A stretch of 64,000 bases of DNA from an uncultured Clostridia bacterium (GTDB lineage: Bacteria > Bacillota > Clostridia > TANB77 > CAG-508), in the NCBI GenBank assembly GCA_944392385.1, contig CALXWL010000002.1:1-64000 (forward strand), in the 5' to 3' direction. How positions within the stretch are numbered: the first letter of the stretch is position 1; every line of letters begins with the position of its first letter. The translations under genes were made by a program, and so were the position numbers. The notes below the pieces were generated by a model. That model made no database searches and was not told the origin of the DNA. It saw only the letters and a program-made list of their open reading frames with translations. Of this stretch, positions 1-8,917 are shown piece by piece.

Positions 1-3
1 ATT

Positions 4-46
4 AACTCTCCAACATGTTGTTATTCAACGTGTTGGAGAGTTTTAT
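4..46 (+). terminator. Intrinsic terminator hairpin at the left edge
   Basis: A perfect 12-bp stem (AACTCTCCAACA pairing with TGTTGGAGAGTT) is followed by TTTT on the + strand. It probably ends a rightward gene lying outside the window. Confidence 0.6.
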
Positions 47-123
47 CCTTTCAAAAGTGTTTAAGTTGAGATTATCACAGATTTTAACATTTGTAAAGAA
101 CTTTTCATCGACAGATATCGACA

Positions 124-160
124 AAAAAAGACAGATTTTATATTTTCCCCTGTCTTTTTT
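124..160 (-). terminator. Terminator of the 223-aa hypothetical gene
   Basis: AAAAAAGACAG pairs with CTGTCTTTTTT around a 15-nt loop. Read on the - strand the stem is followed by a T-run, and it directly follows the stop codon at 159. Confidence 0.7.
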
Positions 161-830
161 AATTTTCTATTTCCTCATACTCTCGTTCCTTGGTTGGTTT
201 GTCCTTATTAGTTTCATACTTGAATTGCTCTGATACTTCATTTGTTTTTAATGTGTACTCTGGATTATACCATTTGTTTCTACGATTAGCTTGTTTTTGC
301 TTGGTCTGTGCCTGCCTTATTCCTTCACCAATTGCTAGTTGTTTTTTATCTCTGTTTTGTAAAAATTCTTGCACTGTAAAATATGCTTTATCTATTATAT
401 TCATTTTTATTTTTACTTTTCCATTTAATGTTTTTTCAGTTTCTTTGGCTTGTTTGTATATTTCTATTTGTTTGTATTTTCTTAAATCTTTATCTTCTAT
501 ATTTGAAAACCAATTTTTTAGTTCAGTTAAATCATATTCTATTTTTGGTATGCTTTCAGGTATATTTATTTTTTCTTTTGAATAGTTAGATCTTCTACAT
601 GTTTCTAAATAGTCTATTAACTGTTCTTCATCTTTTGTCAATGTTTGTGCTATTTTCATATCAAATTTATAGTTTACATTGTCTAAGTTGTATTTACTAA
701 GTACTTGGCTTGCTTCATCTGATTTTTCATTGTTTTGTTCTTCTAAATCTAATACTTCTATATGATTTTTGTTTTCTCTTACATAAATTCCATCTGAATT
801 AATTATAATTTCTTCTACTGTTTTACTCAT
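159..830 (-). CDS. Hypothetical protein sharing a C-terminal domain with the next gene
   Basis: I do not recognise a named family. The start is placed at the ATG at 830 because GGAGG lies 4 nt upstream; a longer reading from 860 has no ribosome site. The product has about 223 residues, is highly charged, and has no membrane segment. Its second half (PKIEYDLTELK, then KIKMNIIDKAYFTVQEFL) is clearly related to the C-terminal third of the neighbour at 1043-2521 (PKIEYKLDNLK, then NIKMSLMDKAYFNVKSLV). The two genes are therefore paralogues that differ at the N-terminus. Both lie in a small accessory patch with a broken dinD, so mobile-element origin is plausible but inferred. Confidence 0.75.
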   Translation of the reverse strand: MSKTVEEIIINSDGIYVRENKNHIEVLDLEEQNNEKSDEASQVLSKYNLDNVNYKFDMKIAQTLTKDEEQLIDYLETCRRSNYSKEKINIPESIPKIEYDLTELKNWFSNIEDKDLRKYKQIEIYKQAKETEKTLNGKVKIKMNIIDKAYFTVQEFLQNRDKKQLAIGEGIRQAQTKQKQANRRNKWYNPEYTLKTNEVSEQFKYETNKDKPTKEREYEEIEN

Positions 831-876
831 GTTTCCTCCATATCTTTCTTTTGTAAACATAGTCTACCTAGTTATT

Positions 877-905
877 AGTTTAGCATATGGGAAGATTTTT
901 TTCAA
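877..905 (-). promoter_or_regulatory. Sigma-A type promoter for the 223-aa gene
   Basis: On the - strand TTGAAA is followed by a 17-nt spacer and TAAACT, about 50 nt upstream of the start at 830. The -10 box is imperfect. Confidence 0.45.
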
Positions 906-982
906 TATTTTTTTGTTAATATTAAAAAAATTTAGGTTACCATGCATAGTTAAAAGTGTATAATTTGTTGAATGATAAGAAA

Positions 983-1018
983 AATTAATCACTTACTTTT
1001 TATAGTAAGTGATTAATT
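983..1018 (-). terminator. Terminator of the 492-aa coiled-coil gene
   Basis: AATTAATCACTTAC pairs with GTAAGTGATTAATT around a short loop. On the - strand it is followed by TTTTTCTT, just downstream of the stop at 1043. Confidence 0.75.
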
Positions 1019-1042
1019 CCTTAATTAATAAATTTTTCTGTA

Positions 1043-2521
1043 TTATTTTTCTTGTCCTTTATCTTTTGGTTTATCTCCTTGTTTCTTATCTACTAATGCT
1101 TTCAATGCTTTATATTCTAAATCTTCTTCTGCTTGTTTATCTCTTTTAAATTCTATTCTTTCTTTCAATGATTTTTCTTGTTTTGCATTGTCTTGTGGTT
1201 CTGTTACTGTATTTTGATTATCTATTATATTTCTGTTTGCAGGTTTTAATGCTTTTGTACTTTTTAAATTTTCTACAAGGCTCTTTACATTAAAATATGC
1301 TTTGTCCATTAAACTCATTTTTATGTTTATGTTATTTTTTAATCCAAATTTTTTAAACATTTTTTCTGAAGCTTTTACTTTTTTATACATTTCTAGTTTT
1401 TGATTTTCATTTAATTTACTCTTTTTTAAGTTATCTAACTTATACTCTATTTTTGGAAAATCAAACATTGTTATTGAATACATATCTTTGTCTGTTTTTG
1501 TAATAGTTTTTTCACTTTTTTCGCACATATTTAAATATTGATTTAGTTTTTCTTCATTTATTAACAAACCTTTTATAATTGCTTCATCTGCTTGTGTATT
1601 GCTTATTTGCATTTCTTCTAATCTATTTAATGTATCTACTGATAATGCTTTTCTTAAATCTTGTTCTTGGCTTGATATTTCATTTAAACTTAATGAAATA
1701 TTATAATTTGGCATATTGACATTAACTTTATTTTCTAAATTATCTATTACTATCTTCTTAATTTCATTATCAATAACTACTTCTTGTGGTAGTGGACTTG
1801 TATAACTTGGATCTATTGCTGGTTCTTGCTTTTCTGTTTGGTTTGATAAACTTTCTTTTTGCACTAATTGTCGTTGCTCTGGTGTTACATTTTCTGTTTT
1901 TTCTTTTTGTTCTTGTTCTGGAATCGTATTTTCTTGTACTTCTTTTTGTTCTTGCTCTGGTGATTTTACTTTTTCTTCTTTTAAGATTTTTTCGAAGTCT
2001 CTATTTTCTAAATCATTTATATTTTCTTTTAAAGATAAAATTTCTTCTTTTAATTTTTCTATTTTTTCTAACCTTATTTGTTCTATAATATCTTTTCTTC
2101 TATAAACATCCTTTGTTTCATTAAATTCCTGTAATAATTCCCCATATTTACTATTTTCATATTGTTCATTATCTTTTTGTATATTTTTTGATATTTCTCG
2201 AATATCCATATTTTTTAATTCTTCAATTTTTTCTTCATTACTTTCAATTTGTTTTTTTAGAGTCTCTTTCTTGCTATCTAATCTTGAATATAATTTTTTT
2301 AAATTTTCATTTCTTACTTTTTCTAATTCATCTTGTATATTCTTTCTTGAAACATTTATTTCATTTGCCAACTCTTGTTTTCTGTATACATCTCTTGTTT
2401 CTTTAAAATCTTGTAATAACTCTTCTTCTTTACTTTTTAAGTATTTTATTTTCTCAGAATTATTATTTTCTAGTTTTTCTTTTTCCTTAATTTCTTTAAT
2501 TATATTAATTATCTCCTCCAT
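1043..2521 (-). CDS. Long coiled-coil hypothetical protein with shared C-terminal domain
   Basis: This unrecognised protein has about 492 residues. The start at 2521 is preferred because GGGAGG precedes it by 11 nt. The N-terminal half is a Lys/Glu-rich coiled coil holding two copies of a short unit (FKETRDVYRKQELANEI and FNETKDVYRRKDIIEQI). A Pro/Glu/Gln linker with PEQEQKE repeats follows. The last 170 residues form a domain shared with the 223-aa protein downstream. There is no signal peptide, so it is probably cytosolic. The repeats suggest a structural or binding role, but nothing in the sequence shows an enzyme. Confidence 0.75.
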   Translation of the reverse strand: MEEIINIIKEIKEKEKLENNNSEKIKYLKSKEEELLQDFKETRDVYRKQELANEINVSRKNIQDELEKVRNENLKKLYSRLDSKKETLKKQIESNEEKIEELKNMDIREISKNIQKDNEQYENSKYGELLQEFNETKDVYRRKDIIEQIRLEKIEKLKEEILSLKENINDLENRDFEKILKEEKVKSPEQEQKEVQENTIPEQEQKEKTENVTPEQRQLVQKESLSNQTEKQEPAIDPSYTSPLPQEVVIDNEIKKIVIDNLENKVNVNMPNYNISLSLNEISSQEQDLRKALSVDTLNRLEEMQISNTQADEAIIKGLLINEEKLNQYLNMCEKSEKTITKTDKDMYSITMFDFPKIEYKLDNLKKSKLNENQKLEMYKKVKASEKMFKKFGLKNNINIKMSLMDKAYFNVKSLVENLKSTKALKPANRNIIDNQNTVTEPQDNAKQEKSLKERIEFKRDKQAEEDLEYKALKALVDKKQGDKPKDKGQEK

Positions 2522-2580
2522 AATATAATTTTCCTCCCTTTTTTTGGATATTTTATCTCCATTTATAATTCTAACATACA

Positions 2581-2745
2581 TTTGCTTTTTTTGCAAATTT
2601 TTATTGACTTTTTCATGTTTTCTTTATATATTATTAGTATATTTTTAAGAGATTTGAAAAAATTATAGTTCTTTCATCTATGGAGGTGTTTTATAAAATC
2701 TGATATTGAAATTGCTTAAAATACACAAATTAAGCACATTTTATA
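2581..2745 (+). repeat. Decayed duplicate of the fhs promoter and first codons (copy 1)
   Basis: This segment matches 3444-3606 over its whole length with scattered substitutions. It contains the same promoter (TTGACT, 17-nt spacer, TATATT at 2604-2632) and ribosome site. The fhs start ATG has become ATA and codons downstream have become stops. It is a non-functional relic separated from copy 2 by the truncated dinD. Confidence 0.9.
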
Positions 2746-2767
2746 GTGGCAAATTTCTTAATATTTA

Positions 2768-3459
2768 TTATTGTTTTTTTAGGGATTTTTTATTTTCTTT
2801 TTCTAATTGTTTTAAACTTTTTTTAGGTGTAGGTAAATCTTCAGGCATAGTTCCACCAAGTTCTTTTATGGTTTTTCTTATTTTAGAACCGACTTCATAA
2901 TGAGCCTTGTTTGCTTCTTCTTCATTTTTTATATTATCTTTTTTTAGTTTTTGCTCTGTTTGAGAAATCCTAAATAAATTTGCAATGAGTTCATCACTTC
3001 CCATATTGTCTAAAATATCTTCTCTGTATCTTAATCCTTTTCTTTTTGCAATATCATCAGCTGTTTCTCCGTTGTATAGACCTTTATATCCAAAATTGTG
3101 AAATCTATCAAAGTTTTTAACTCCTGCATTTTTTGCTGTCTGGTTAAGTGAGTAATTTCCTTTTCTTGTTAAATTTCTTTGATAAAATCTCTTTTCATCT
3201 TCTGTTAGCATACTATATTCTTTTTCGCTAATTTCTTGTTTTCTTGTTTGAACTGCAAAGTATGTTTGGGCTAGTGCAACAATTTTTAATCTTGGATTTG
3301 CATTTTGAGCTATAAGATAGCAAGCATACCTTGTTAGCTTATAATCTTTTTGTTCTCTCTTTGCTCCAGAGCCTATTTCCACCATTTTGTTGTCAACAAC
3401 AAAATGGTCAATATCAGTTATTCCAGAGTTTTGACAAGCTATTTTTGCTTTTTTTGCAA
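2768..3459 (-). pseudogene. dinD: DinD-family DNA-damage-inducible protein, 5' truncated
   Basis: The product matches the E. coli DinD family closely: a LTRYACYLIAQNANPR-type core, AQTYFAVQTRKQE, then FHNFGYKGLYNG, ILDNMGSDELIANLFR and a KTIKELGGTMPEDLPTP tail. The frame is open upstream of the first ATG (3385) to about 3459 and encodes DinD-like residues (ACQNSGITDIDHF). It is then cut off where the duplicated fhs leader begins. About 40 N-terminal residues of the family are missing. A short protein starting at 3385 could still be made, but it would lack the start of the Bro-N-like region. DinD genes often travel on mobile elements. Confidence 0.85.
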
Positions 3460-3606
3460 ATTTTTATTGACTTTTTTATGTTTTCTTTATATATTATTAG
3501 TATATTTTAAGAGATTTGGAAGAATTATAGTTCTTTCATCTATGGAGGTGTTTTATGAAATCTGATATTGAAATTGCTCAAAATGCACAAATGAAGCACA
3601 TTTTAG
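3444..3606 (+). repeat. Functional copy 2 of the fhs leader repeat
   Basis: The live counterpart of 2581-2745. It holds the fhs promoter, ribosome site and first 17 or so codons, and abuts the broken 5' end of dinD. Confidence 0.9.
3467..3495 (+). promoter_or_regulatory. fhs promoter
   Basis: TTGACT and TATATT are separated by 17 nt. A GGAGGT ribosome site follows at 3543-3548, just before the ATG at 3555. Confidence 0.7.
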
Positions 3607-5226
3607 ATATTAGTAATGATGCTGGTATTGATTCAAGTTGTATTGAACAATATGGTAATTATAAGGCTAAAATTGATTTGTCTGTACTGGATAATTCAAA
3701 TAAGGAAGATGGTAAACTTATATTGGTTACTGCTATTAATCCTACTCCTGCTGGGGAAGGTAAGACTACTACTACTATTGGACTAGCTGATGGGTTAAGA
3801 AAATTGGGCAAAAATGCTGTTGTTGCATTAAGAGAGCCTTCATTAGGCCCTGTATTTGGAATCAAGGGTGGTGCTGCAGGTCGGTGGGTATGCTCAAGTA
3901 GTTCCTATGGAGGATATTAATTTGCATTTTACTGGTGATTTTCATGCAATTGGTGCTGCTAATAATTTACTTGCTGCTATGCTTGATAACCATATTTTTC
4001 AAGGAAATAGCTTGAATATTGATCCTTCTAAAATAACATGGAAACGTTGTGTAGATATGAATGATAGGCAACTTCGTTTTATTAAAGATGGTCTTGGTGG
4101 CGGAAAAAATGGTGTTCCTCGTGATGATGGTTTTGATATTACTGTTGCTTCTGAAGTTATGGCAGTTTTCTGCCTTGCTTCTTCTATAACAGATTTAAAA
4201 AATAGACTTTCTAAATTGATTGTTGGCTATACATATGATGATAAACCTGTAACTGCTGGTGATTTACATGCAGAAGGTGCTATGGCTGCTTTATTAAAAG
4301 ATGCTTTAAAACCAAACCTAGTTCAAACATTAGAAGGTACTCCTGCTTTAGTTCATGGTGGACCTTTTGCAAATATTGCTCATGGTTGTAATTCATTGCT
4401 TGCTACAAAAATGGCTATAAGGCTTGGTGACTACGCGGTTACTGAAGCTGGTTTTGGTGCTGATTTAGGTGCAGAGAAATTTTTAGATATAAAATGCAGG
4501 CTAGGTAATTTAAAACCAAATGCTGTTGTAATTGTTGCTACTATCAGAGCTCTAAAAATGCATGGTGGAATGGATAAATCTGAGCTTGCTGATGAAAATT
4601 TAGATGCTCTAGAAAAGGGTATTCCAAATTTATTAAGACATGTTTCAAATATTAAGGATGTATACAAATTGCCATCTGTTGTTGCCATAAATAGATTTCC
4701 AACAGACACAGATAATGAAATTAACTTGATAATGGAAAAATGCAAAGACTTGGGTGTAAATGTTGTGTTATCTACTGTTTGGGCAGATGGCGGTCATGGT
4801 GGTGTTGACCTTGCAAATGAGGTTATAAGACTTTGTGAAGAAAGCAATAATAATTTTGAGTTTAGCTATGAATTAGAAGATAGCATTGAGAATAAAATTG
4901 AAGCTATTGTAAGAAAAATATATGGTGGAAATGGAGTTTCATTTACTCCAGAAGCAAAAGAACAAATTGACCGTTTAACAACTCTTGGTTTTGATAAACT
5001 ACCTATTTGTATGGCAAAAACACAATACAGTTTTTCTGATGATATGACTAAACTTGGAGCTCCTAGTGATTTTACAGTAACTGTAAGAGAAGTAAAAGTA
5101 TCTGCTGGTGCTGGCTTTATTGTAGCACTAACTGGTTCTATTATGACAATGCCTGGACTTCCAAAAGTTCCTTCAGCTGAAAAAATAGATGTCGACGAAG
5201 ACGGCAAAATATTAGGTTTATTCTAA
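3555..5226 (+). CDS. fhs: Formate--tetrahydrofolate ligase, with an apparent +1 frameshift at a CGG codon
   Basis: This enzyme makes 10-formyl-THF from formate, THF and ATP in one-carbon metabolism. The sequence follows the family end to end: the P-loop-like [64 protein letters not shown] and [18 protein letters not shown] near the end. The reading frame is broken once. At 3882 an extra C stands before GGT GGG TAT, so the strict frame reads GGT CGG TGG and stops at 3920. Removing that C gives the universally conserved GGAAGGGYAQV and a 556-residue protein, the usual length. The total length is a multiple of three plus one. If CGGT is read as one glycine codon the gene is intact. Confidence 0.93.
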
Positions 5227-5229
5227 GAT

Positions 5230-5284
5230 AAAATTAGCCCAATGTAAGAATTATATGTTTATAATTCCTGCGTTGGGCAATTTT
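5230..5284. terminator. Bidirectional terminator between fhs and cwlD
   Basis: AAAATT-GCCCAA pairs with TTGGGC-AATTTT, with an inner stem GAATTAT/ATAATTC and an internal loop that includes CCTGCG. It serves the two convergent genes. The CCTGCGTTGGGC side is shared with the structured repeats at 39.5 and 54.1 kb. Confidence 0.7.
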
Positions 5285-5290
5285 AAAATC

Positions 5291-6003
5291 TCAAATAAAA
5301 TAATCCATAATTCCTACATAAATTCCCCATGCCAGCTTATCTTGATACTCTTCTGTCTGCAATAACTTTTTTTCCTCTTCATTTGATAAAAAGCCACATT
5401 CTACTATTGCTATAGGTATTTCAACATGTTCTACTATGTAAATGTTTTCTATTTTTAAACTTTCCCTTTTATTTTCTTTTTGTATTGTGCTATTCAATCC
5501 ATTTTGCAATGATTCTGCTAATCTTTTGCTTTCTTCATTACCAGATTTAAAAAAAGTTTGCCACCCCCAATACTTAGATTGTGGTATTTTATTTAAATGA
5601 ATCGATACAAAAATATCTGCTTCTGATTCATTGCCTATTTTTACTCTATTTTTAGAATCTGATATTTTTTTCTGTCTTAATGTTTTTTTATCTAAATCAT
5701 ATATTCCATTTTCATCTGAGCGTGTTAATATAACTGTGCTTCCCGCTTGTTCTAATAAATTTTGTACTTTTAAGGCTATTTTCAAATTAATATCTGCTTC
5801 TGTAGTACCGATCCTCAGTTGTAGCGCCTCCGATCCTCACCACCATGCCCTGCATCAATTATTATTACCTTTTTGTTTACAGGAAGAGCTACTGTTTCCT
5901 GAGATTGTATTTTTCTAGAATTATTGCTCAATTGAAAAACTAATGTGGATAAAATTAGGCAACTAAACACTATGTATATTCTTTTTTTGTTTAATATAAA
6001 CAT
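5291..6003 (-). CDS. cwlD: N-acetylmuramoyl-L-alanine amidase, CwlD type, with two apparent +1 frameshifts at CGG
   Basis: CwlD cleaves peptide side chains from cortex muramic acid so that muramic lactam can form in spores. The start at 6003 has GGAGG 5 nt upstream; a signal anchor follows. The Amidase_3 zinc motifs are IDAGHGGEDGG, ESEADIFVSIHLN and the catalytic glutamate in IAIVECGFLS. The frame is interrupted twice within 22 bases. An extra C (complement of positions 5832 and 5810) precedes GGA and GGT, giving in-frame CGG both times. Skipping both Cs gives HGGEDGGATTEDGTTEADIN, the expected sequence leading into the KIALKVQNLL helix. No other disruption is seen. It is last in a run with the GGDEF gene and the 325-aa anchored protein. 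Confidence 0.85.
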
Positions 6004-6076
6004 AAAAACCTCCATAATAATTATATGAAGGTAAATTTACTTTATTACATGTTTTTATTAATCTATAAAATTTTCT

Positions 6077-7006
6077 TTAGTGTTTTCTCCTATCTGTTAC
6101 ATAGCAACTTCCCTTATACTTTTTGGCTACGTGTTTTACCTGTGCACCAACCTCTCCTATTTCTAGCACATTAGAAAATCGATTTTCTTCGGCTATAACT
6201 ACTCCTATTGATATTGATGTTAATGGAAAATGTTCCATTTTTCCTTTTCTATTTTTTATTTTTAAATATCCTCTCTTTGCATCTTCTTCTGTAAAAAAGT
6301 ATTTTACTCCTGAATCAAAGTCAGCTATTATATTTTCACATATTTTACTATATTCAGCATCACCACTTAATACAGCAACAAAATCGTCTCCTCCTATATG
6401 TCCAACAAACATGTCTGATTTGGCTGTATTGCTTACATTTTTTAATATGGTTTTTGCTGTAAATTTTATTATTTCATCACCTTTTAAAAATCCGTATACA
6501 TCATTATATGCTTTAAAGTTATCTAGGTCTAAATATAAAACAGTAAATGTTTCATGCCTTAACAGTCTCTTTTTTAATTCTGTTTGTATTATTCCATTGC
6601 CTGGCAAGCCTGTTAATGGGCTAATTGTTCTATTTACTAATAAGAGTCTGAATATATTTCTTATCCTATAATATAAGTATTCTGTTCCCATTGATTTTGC
6701 AATGTAATATTCTACATAGTTCATTGCTAAATCAATTTTGAATTGCTTGTCTTCATTTGATGCTAATACGATAATTGGTATAATATTATTATCTTCATTT
6801 TCTCTTATTTTCTTACATATTTCTACCGTATTTTCTTCTATACTATCATCATTTATTATAATTAATTGTGGTAAGTTTCTAAATATCAATTGTAATTCTG
6901 ATGTTGATGTTTTCCTAAATCTTAAGTTTCCTTGATTTTTAAATAGTTCTTTTAATTCTTTTGTTAATTCTTCTTTTTCTTCTATTACATATATCTCTTG
7001 AAACAT
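6077..7006 (-). CDS. Response-regulator-like GGDEF domain protein
   Basis: The start at 7006 is chosen because AAGGAG lies 6 nt upstream. Residues 1-115 resemble a receiver domain but the phospho-acceptor region is weak. Residues 140-300 form a GGDEF domain with LTGLPGNGII, LYLDLDNFKAYND and the signature GGDDF, an accepted variant of GGEEF, so diguanylate cyclase activity is plausible. A typical RxxD inhibitory site is not obvious. Together with the HD-GYP protein at 39,853 it implies c-di-GMP signalling in this organism. It starts 13 nt after the stop of the 325-aa gene, so the two are probably co-transcribed. Confidence 0.85.
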   Translation of the reverse strand: MFQEIYVIEEKEELTKELKELFKNQGNLRFRKTSTSELQLIFRNLPQLIIINDDSIEENTVEICKKIRENEDNNIIPIIVLASNEDKQFKIDLAMNYVEYYIAKSMGTEYLYYRIRNIFRLLLVNRTISPLTGLPGNGIIQTELKKRLLRHETFTVLYLDLDNFKAYNDVYGFLKGDEIIKFTAKTILKNVSNTAKSDMFVGHIGGDDFVAVLSGDAEYSKICENIIADFDSGVKYFFTEEDAKRGYLKIKNRKGKMEHFPLTSISIGVVIAEENRFSNVLEIGEVGAQVKHVAKKYKGSCYVTDRRKH

Positions 7007-7019
7007 TGTTTTCTCCTTT

Positions 7020-7997
7020 TTATTCTGGTATATCCGCCCATCCACTTTTATAATATTCTTTTTCTGGTTCTTCTAATGTATATACTCGTATTTCAACATT
7101 TGCTCTTCCTGGTGGAAGGTCAATTCCTGCAGTTATTTGTGTGATTTCTGTGCTGTATTGAGGACTATTTTCATCATAAACCTGTTCTTGATCATTTATT
7201 TTTATAATTACTTTTTTAAATCCCATATCATGATTTATGCTAATTCTTAGTGTTCTAGGATTTTCTATATAAAAGTTAATTTCTGGTTCATATATGCCTT
7301 GTATTGTTACTTCTTTTTCTTGTGTGTTATTTTCTATGTCTGTTGCAATAATGTATATTTTATTAGTTCCTCTTTTTGCATCTATAGTAATACTTAGTTC
7401 ATTTTGATTTGTTTCTGTAGCACTAACTGTTTGTGGTTCTTCTCCCTCCCAATAATATGTTAAATCTTTTATTCCTTTATCACTTTTTGCTATAATATCA
7501 ATTTTTCCTGATTGGTAGTACCATGAAATTTCTGGTTTTTCTGTATCTACTCCACTTCCTTCACCGAATGTTTGCTCTATTTGATTAGAACTTCCATCAA
7601 TTCCTGTTGCTTCTACATGTAGTGTATTTGAGTCCCCTTGAGGTATTACAATTTGTGTAATAAATGGGGTTGTTGAACCATTCATGTTTCTTTCTATTGC
7701 ATATTCATCATTCCACCAATATGTTACTTTTTCTAATCCTTCATCATAGGTTACTGTTAATGTACAGATATTCTCAACATTTTCTATTTCTATTGTTGGC
7801 TTATTTAAAATAGCTGTTGGACTTTCTTGTTCGTTTTGTTTTATATTTCCATAAATTTTTGCAACTATTATTACTAGTGCAAATACTATTAATAATACTG
7901 AAAATATTATTATAATTTTTCTCATATCCAATAGTTCACTTTTATTCTTGGGTGCTTTTTCCTTATTGTTATTTTCTGTAGATAAAATTTGATTCAT
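7020..7997 (-). CDS. Membrane-anchored protein with bacterial Ig-like repeats
   Basis: The product has 325 residues, with one N-terminal transmembrane segment at about residues 27-47 and a long extracytoplasmic region. The outer part appears to contain three similar beta-rich units, each with a pattern such as VTYWWNDEYAIERNMNG, LTYYWEGEEPQTVSA and VIIKINDQEQVYDE. These look like Ig-like or bacterial cadherin-like modules. No enzyme motif is seen. It leads the operon that includes the GGDEF gene and cwlD, so a surface or envelope role is likely but unproven. Confidence 0.6.
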   Translation of the reverse strand: MNQILSTENNNKEKAPKNKSELLDMRKIIIIFSVLLIVFALVIIVAKIYGNIKQNEQESPTAILNKPTIEIENVENICTLTVTYDEGLEKVTYWWNDEYAIERNMNGSTTPFITQIVIPQGDSNTLHVEATGIDGSSNQIEQTFGEGSGVDTEKPEISWYYQSGKIDIIAKSDKGIKDLTYYWEGEEPQTVSATETNQNELSITIDAKRGTNKIYIIATDIENNTQEKEVTIQGIYEPEINFYIENPRTLRISINHDMGFKKVIIKINDQEQVYDENSPQYSTEITQITAGIDLPPGRANVEIRVYTLEEPEKEYYKSGWADIPE

Positions 7998-8028
7998 ACC
8001 TTTTCTTCCTTTTTATAATATTAGTGAA

Positions 8029-8058
8029 ATTATATCATAAAAAAATTATATTTGTAAA
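8029..8058 (-). promoter_or_regulatory. Promoter of the 325-aa protein / GGDEF / cwlD operon
   Basis: On the - strand TTTACA, an 18-nt spacer and TATAAT are present about 30 nt upstream of the start at 7997. Confidence 0.6.
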
Positions 8059-8143
8059 TATATTTTTTTATTTATTCACATATTTATACCTTTGATTCAT
8101 ATATTTTATTATGGAATGATTATTTGAAAGGATTGAAGTTTTT

Positions 8144-8290
8144 ATGAATAATAATAATGTGGATGTTTCTAAATTATTAGAAGCTTTATCTAAAATGGAT
8201 AAAAGTCAATTAGAAGCTGGAATTGCAAAGGCTAACCAGATTTTACAAAGTAAGAATAAGAATGATATTTTTAAGGGAAAACAAGGGTAA
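8144..8290 (+). CDS. Small hypothetical protein (48 aa)
   Basis: A short asparagine- and lysine-rich protein beginning MNNNNVDVSKLLEALSKMDK. It has a modest AAAGGA site upstream and is followed after 14 nt by two more small genes in the same direction, so it looks like the first gene of a three-gene set. I do not recognise it. Confidence 0.5.
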   Translation: MNNNNVDVSKLLEALSKMDKSQLEAGIAKANQILQSKNKNDIFKGKQG

Positions 8291-8304
8291 GGAGTTTTTG
8301 TATT

Positions 8305-8655
8305 GTGAATGAGGATTTATCTAGTATTTTTGAGAAATTTAATATAAATAAAGATGCTATTTCTCCTGAAATGGTAGATAATATTATGGGCATGCTTAAT
8401 AATAATTCTACTGATAATACTACTAATAATTCTAATAGTAGTTCACCAGATATAGATATTGAAACTATTTTAAAGATGAAATCTATTATTGATAAGCTAA
8501 ATATAAAAAAAGAAGATCCTCGTTCTAGATTGTTACAATCTTTAAAACCATATTTGAATGAAAATAGGCAAAATAAATTAGACCAGTATATCCAAATGAG
8601 TAAGATTATGGAAATATTGCCCCTTTTAGGTGGTGATTTTAATGCTAAAAAATAG
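8305..8655 (+). CDS. Hypothetical protein, GTG start (116 aa)
   Basis: The GTG start is preceded by AAGGAG with suitable spacing. A low-complexity Asn/Ser/Thr stretch occupies about residues 33-50. The C-terminal part (DPRSRLLQSLKPYLNENRQ, then YIQMSKIMEILPLL) is amphipathic and resembles short conserved clostridial proteins, but I cannot assign a function. Confidence 0.6.
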   Translation: MNEDLSSIFEKFNINKDAISPEMVDNIMGMLNNNSTDNTTNNSNSSSPDIDIETILKMKSIIDKLNIKKEDPRSRLLQSLKPYLNENRQNKLDQYIQMSKIMEILPLLGGDFNAKK

Positions 8656-8827
8656 TGATTTCATATTTAATTTATTAAATGGATGTAATTCAGATACTAT
8701 TGAAATATTAGGTTTTAAGTTACATTTAGATGATTTATTATTAATGTGTATTATCTTTTGTCTATATCAAGAAGGCACTCAAGACACTTTTTTATTGATG
8801 TGTTTGGTTTTATTGCTATTTTCATAA
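8642..8827 (+). CDS. Small membrane protein (61 aa)
   Basis: It overlaps the upstream gene by 14 nt, which suggests translational coupling. AGGTGG lies just upstream of the ATG. The protein is mainly hydrophobic, with ILGFKLHLDDLLLMCIIFCL and a second hydrophobic stretch at the end. Similar small proteins are common in spore-forming Clostridia but uncharacterised. Confidence 0.6.
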   Translation: MLKNSDFIFNLLNGCNSDTIEILGFKLHLDDLLLMCIIFCLYQEGTQDTFLLMCLVLLLFS

Positions 8828-8830
8828 ATT

Positions 8831-8909
8831 AACTGATTAAAAATCAAGTAGAATGGCTATAGCTAGTTGTTATACAAGCAATGTAAAGAAAACTACTTTT
8901 TAATCAGTT
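8831..8909. terminator. Long bidirectional hairpin between small genes and minC
   Basis: AACTGATTAAAAA pairs with TTTTTAATCAGTT, extended by AGTAG/CTACT, around a loop of about 40 nt. It lies between convergent genes. Confidence 0.65.
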
Positions 8910-8917
8910 TATTTATA

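Noticed and set aside
1786..2088. Rightward open frames rich in Leu, Phe and Ser opposite most leftward genes (also at 9,639, 41,450 and 56,524)
   Set aside because: They are antisense reflections of Lys/Glu-rich genes and lack ribosome sites and family similarity.
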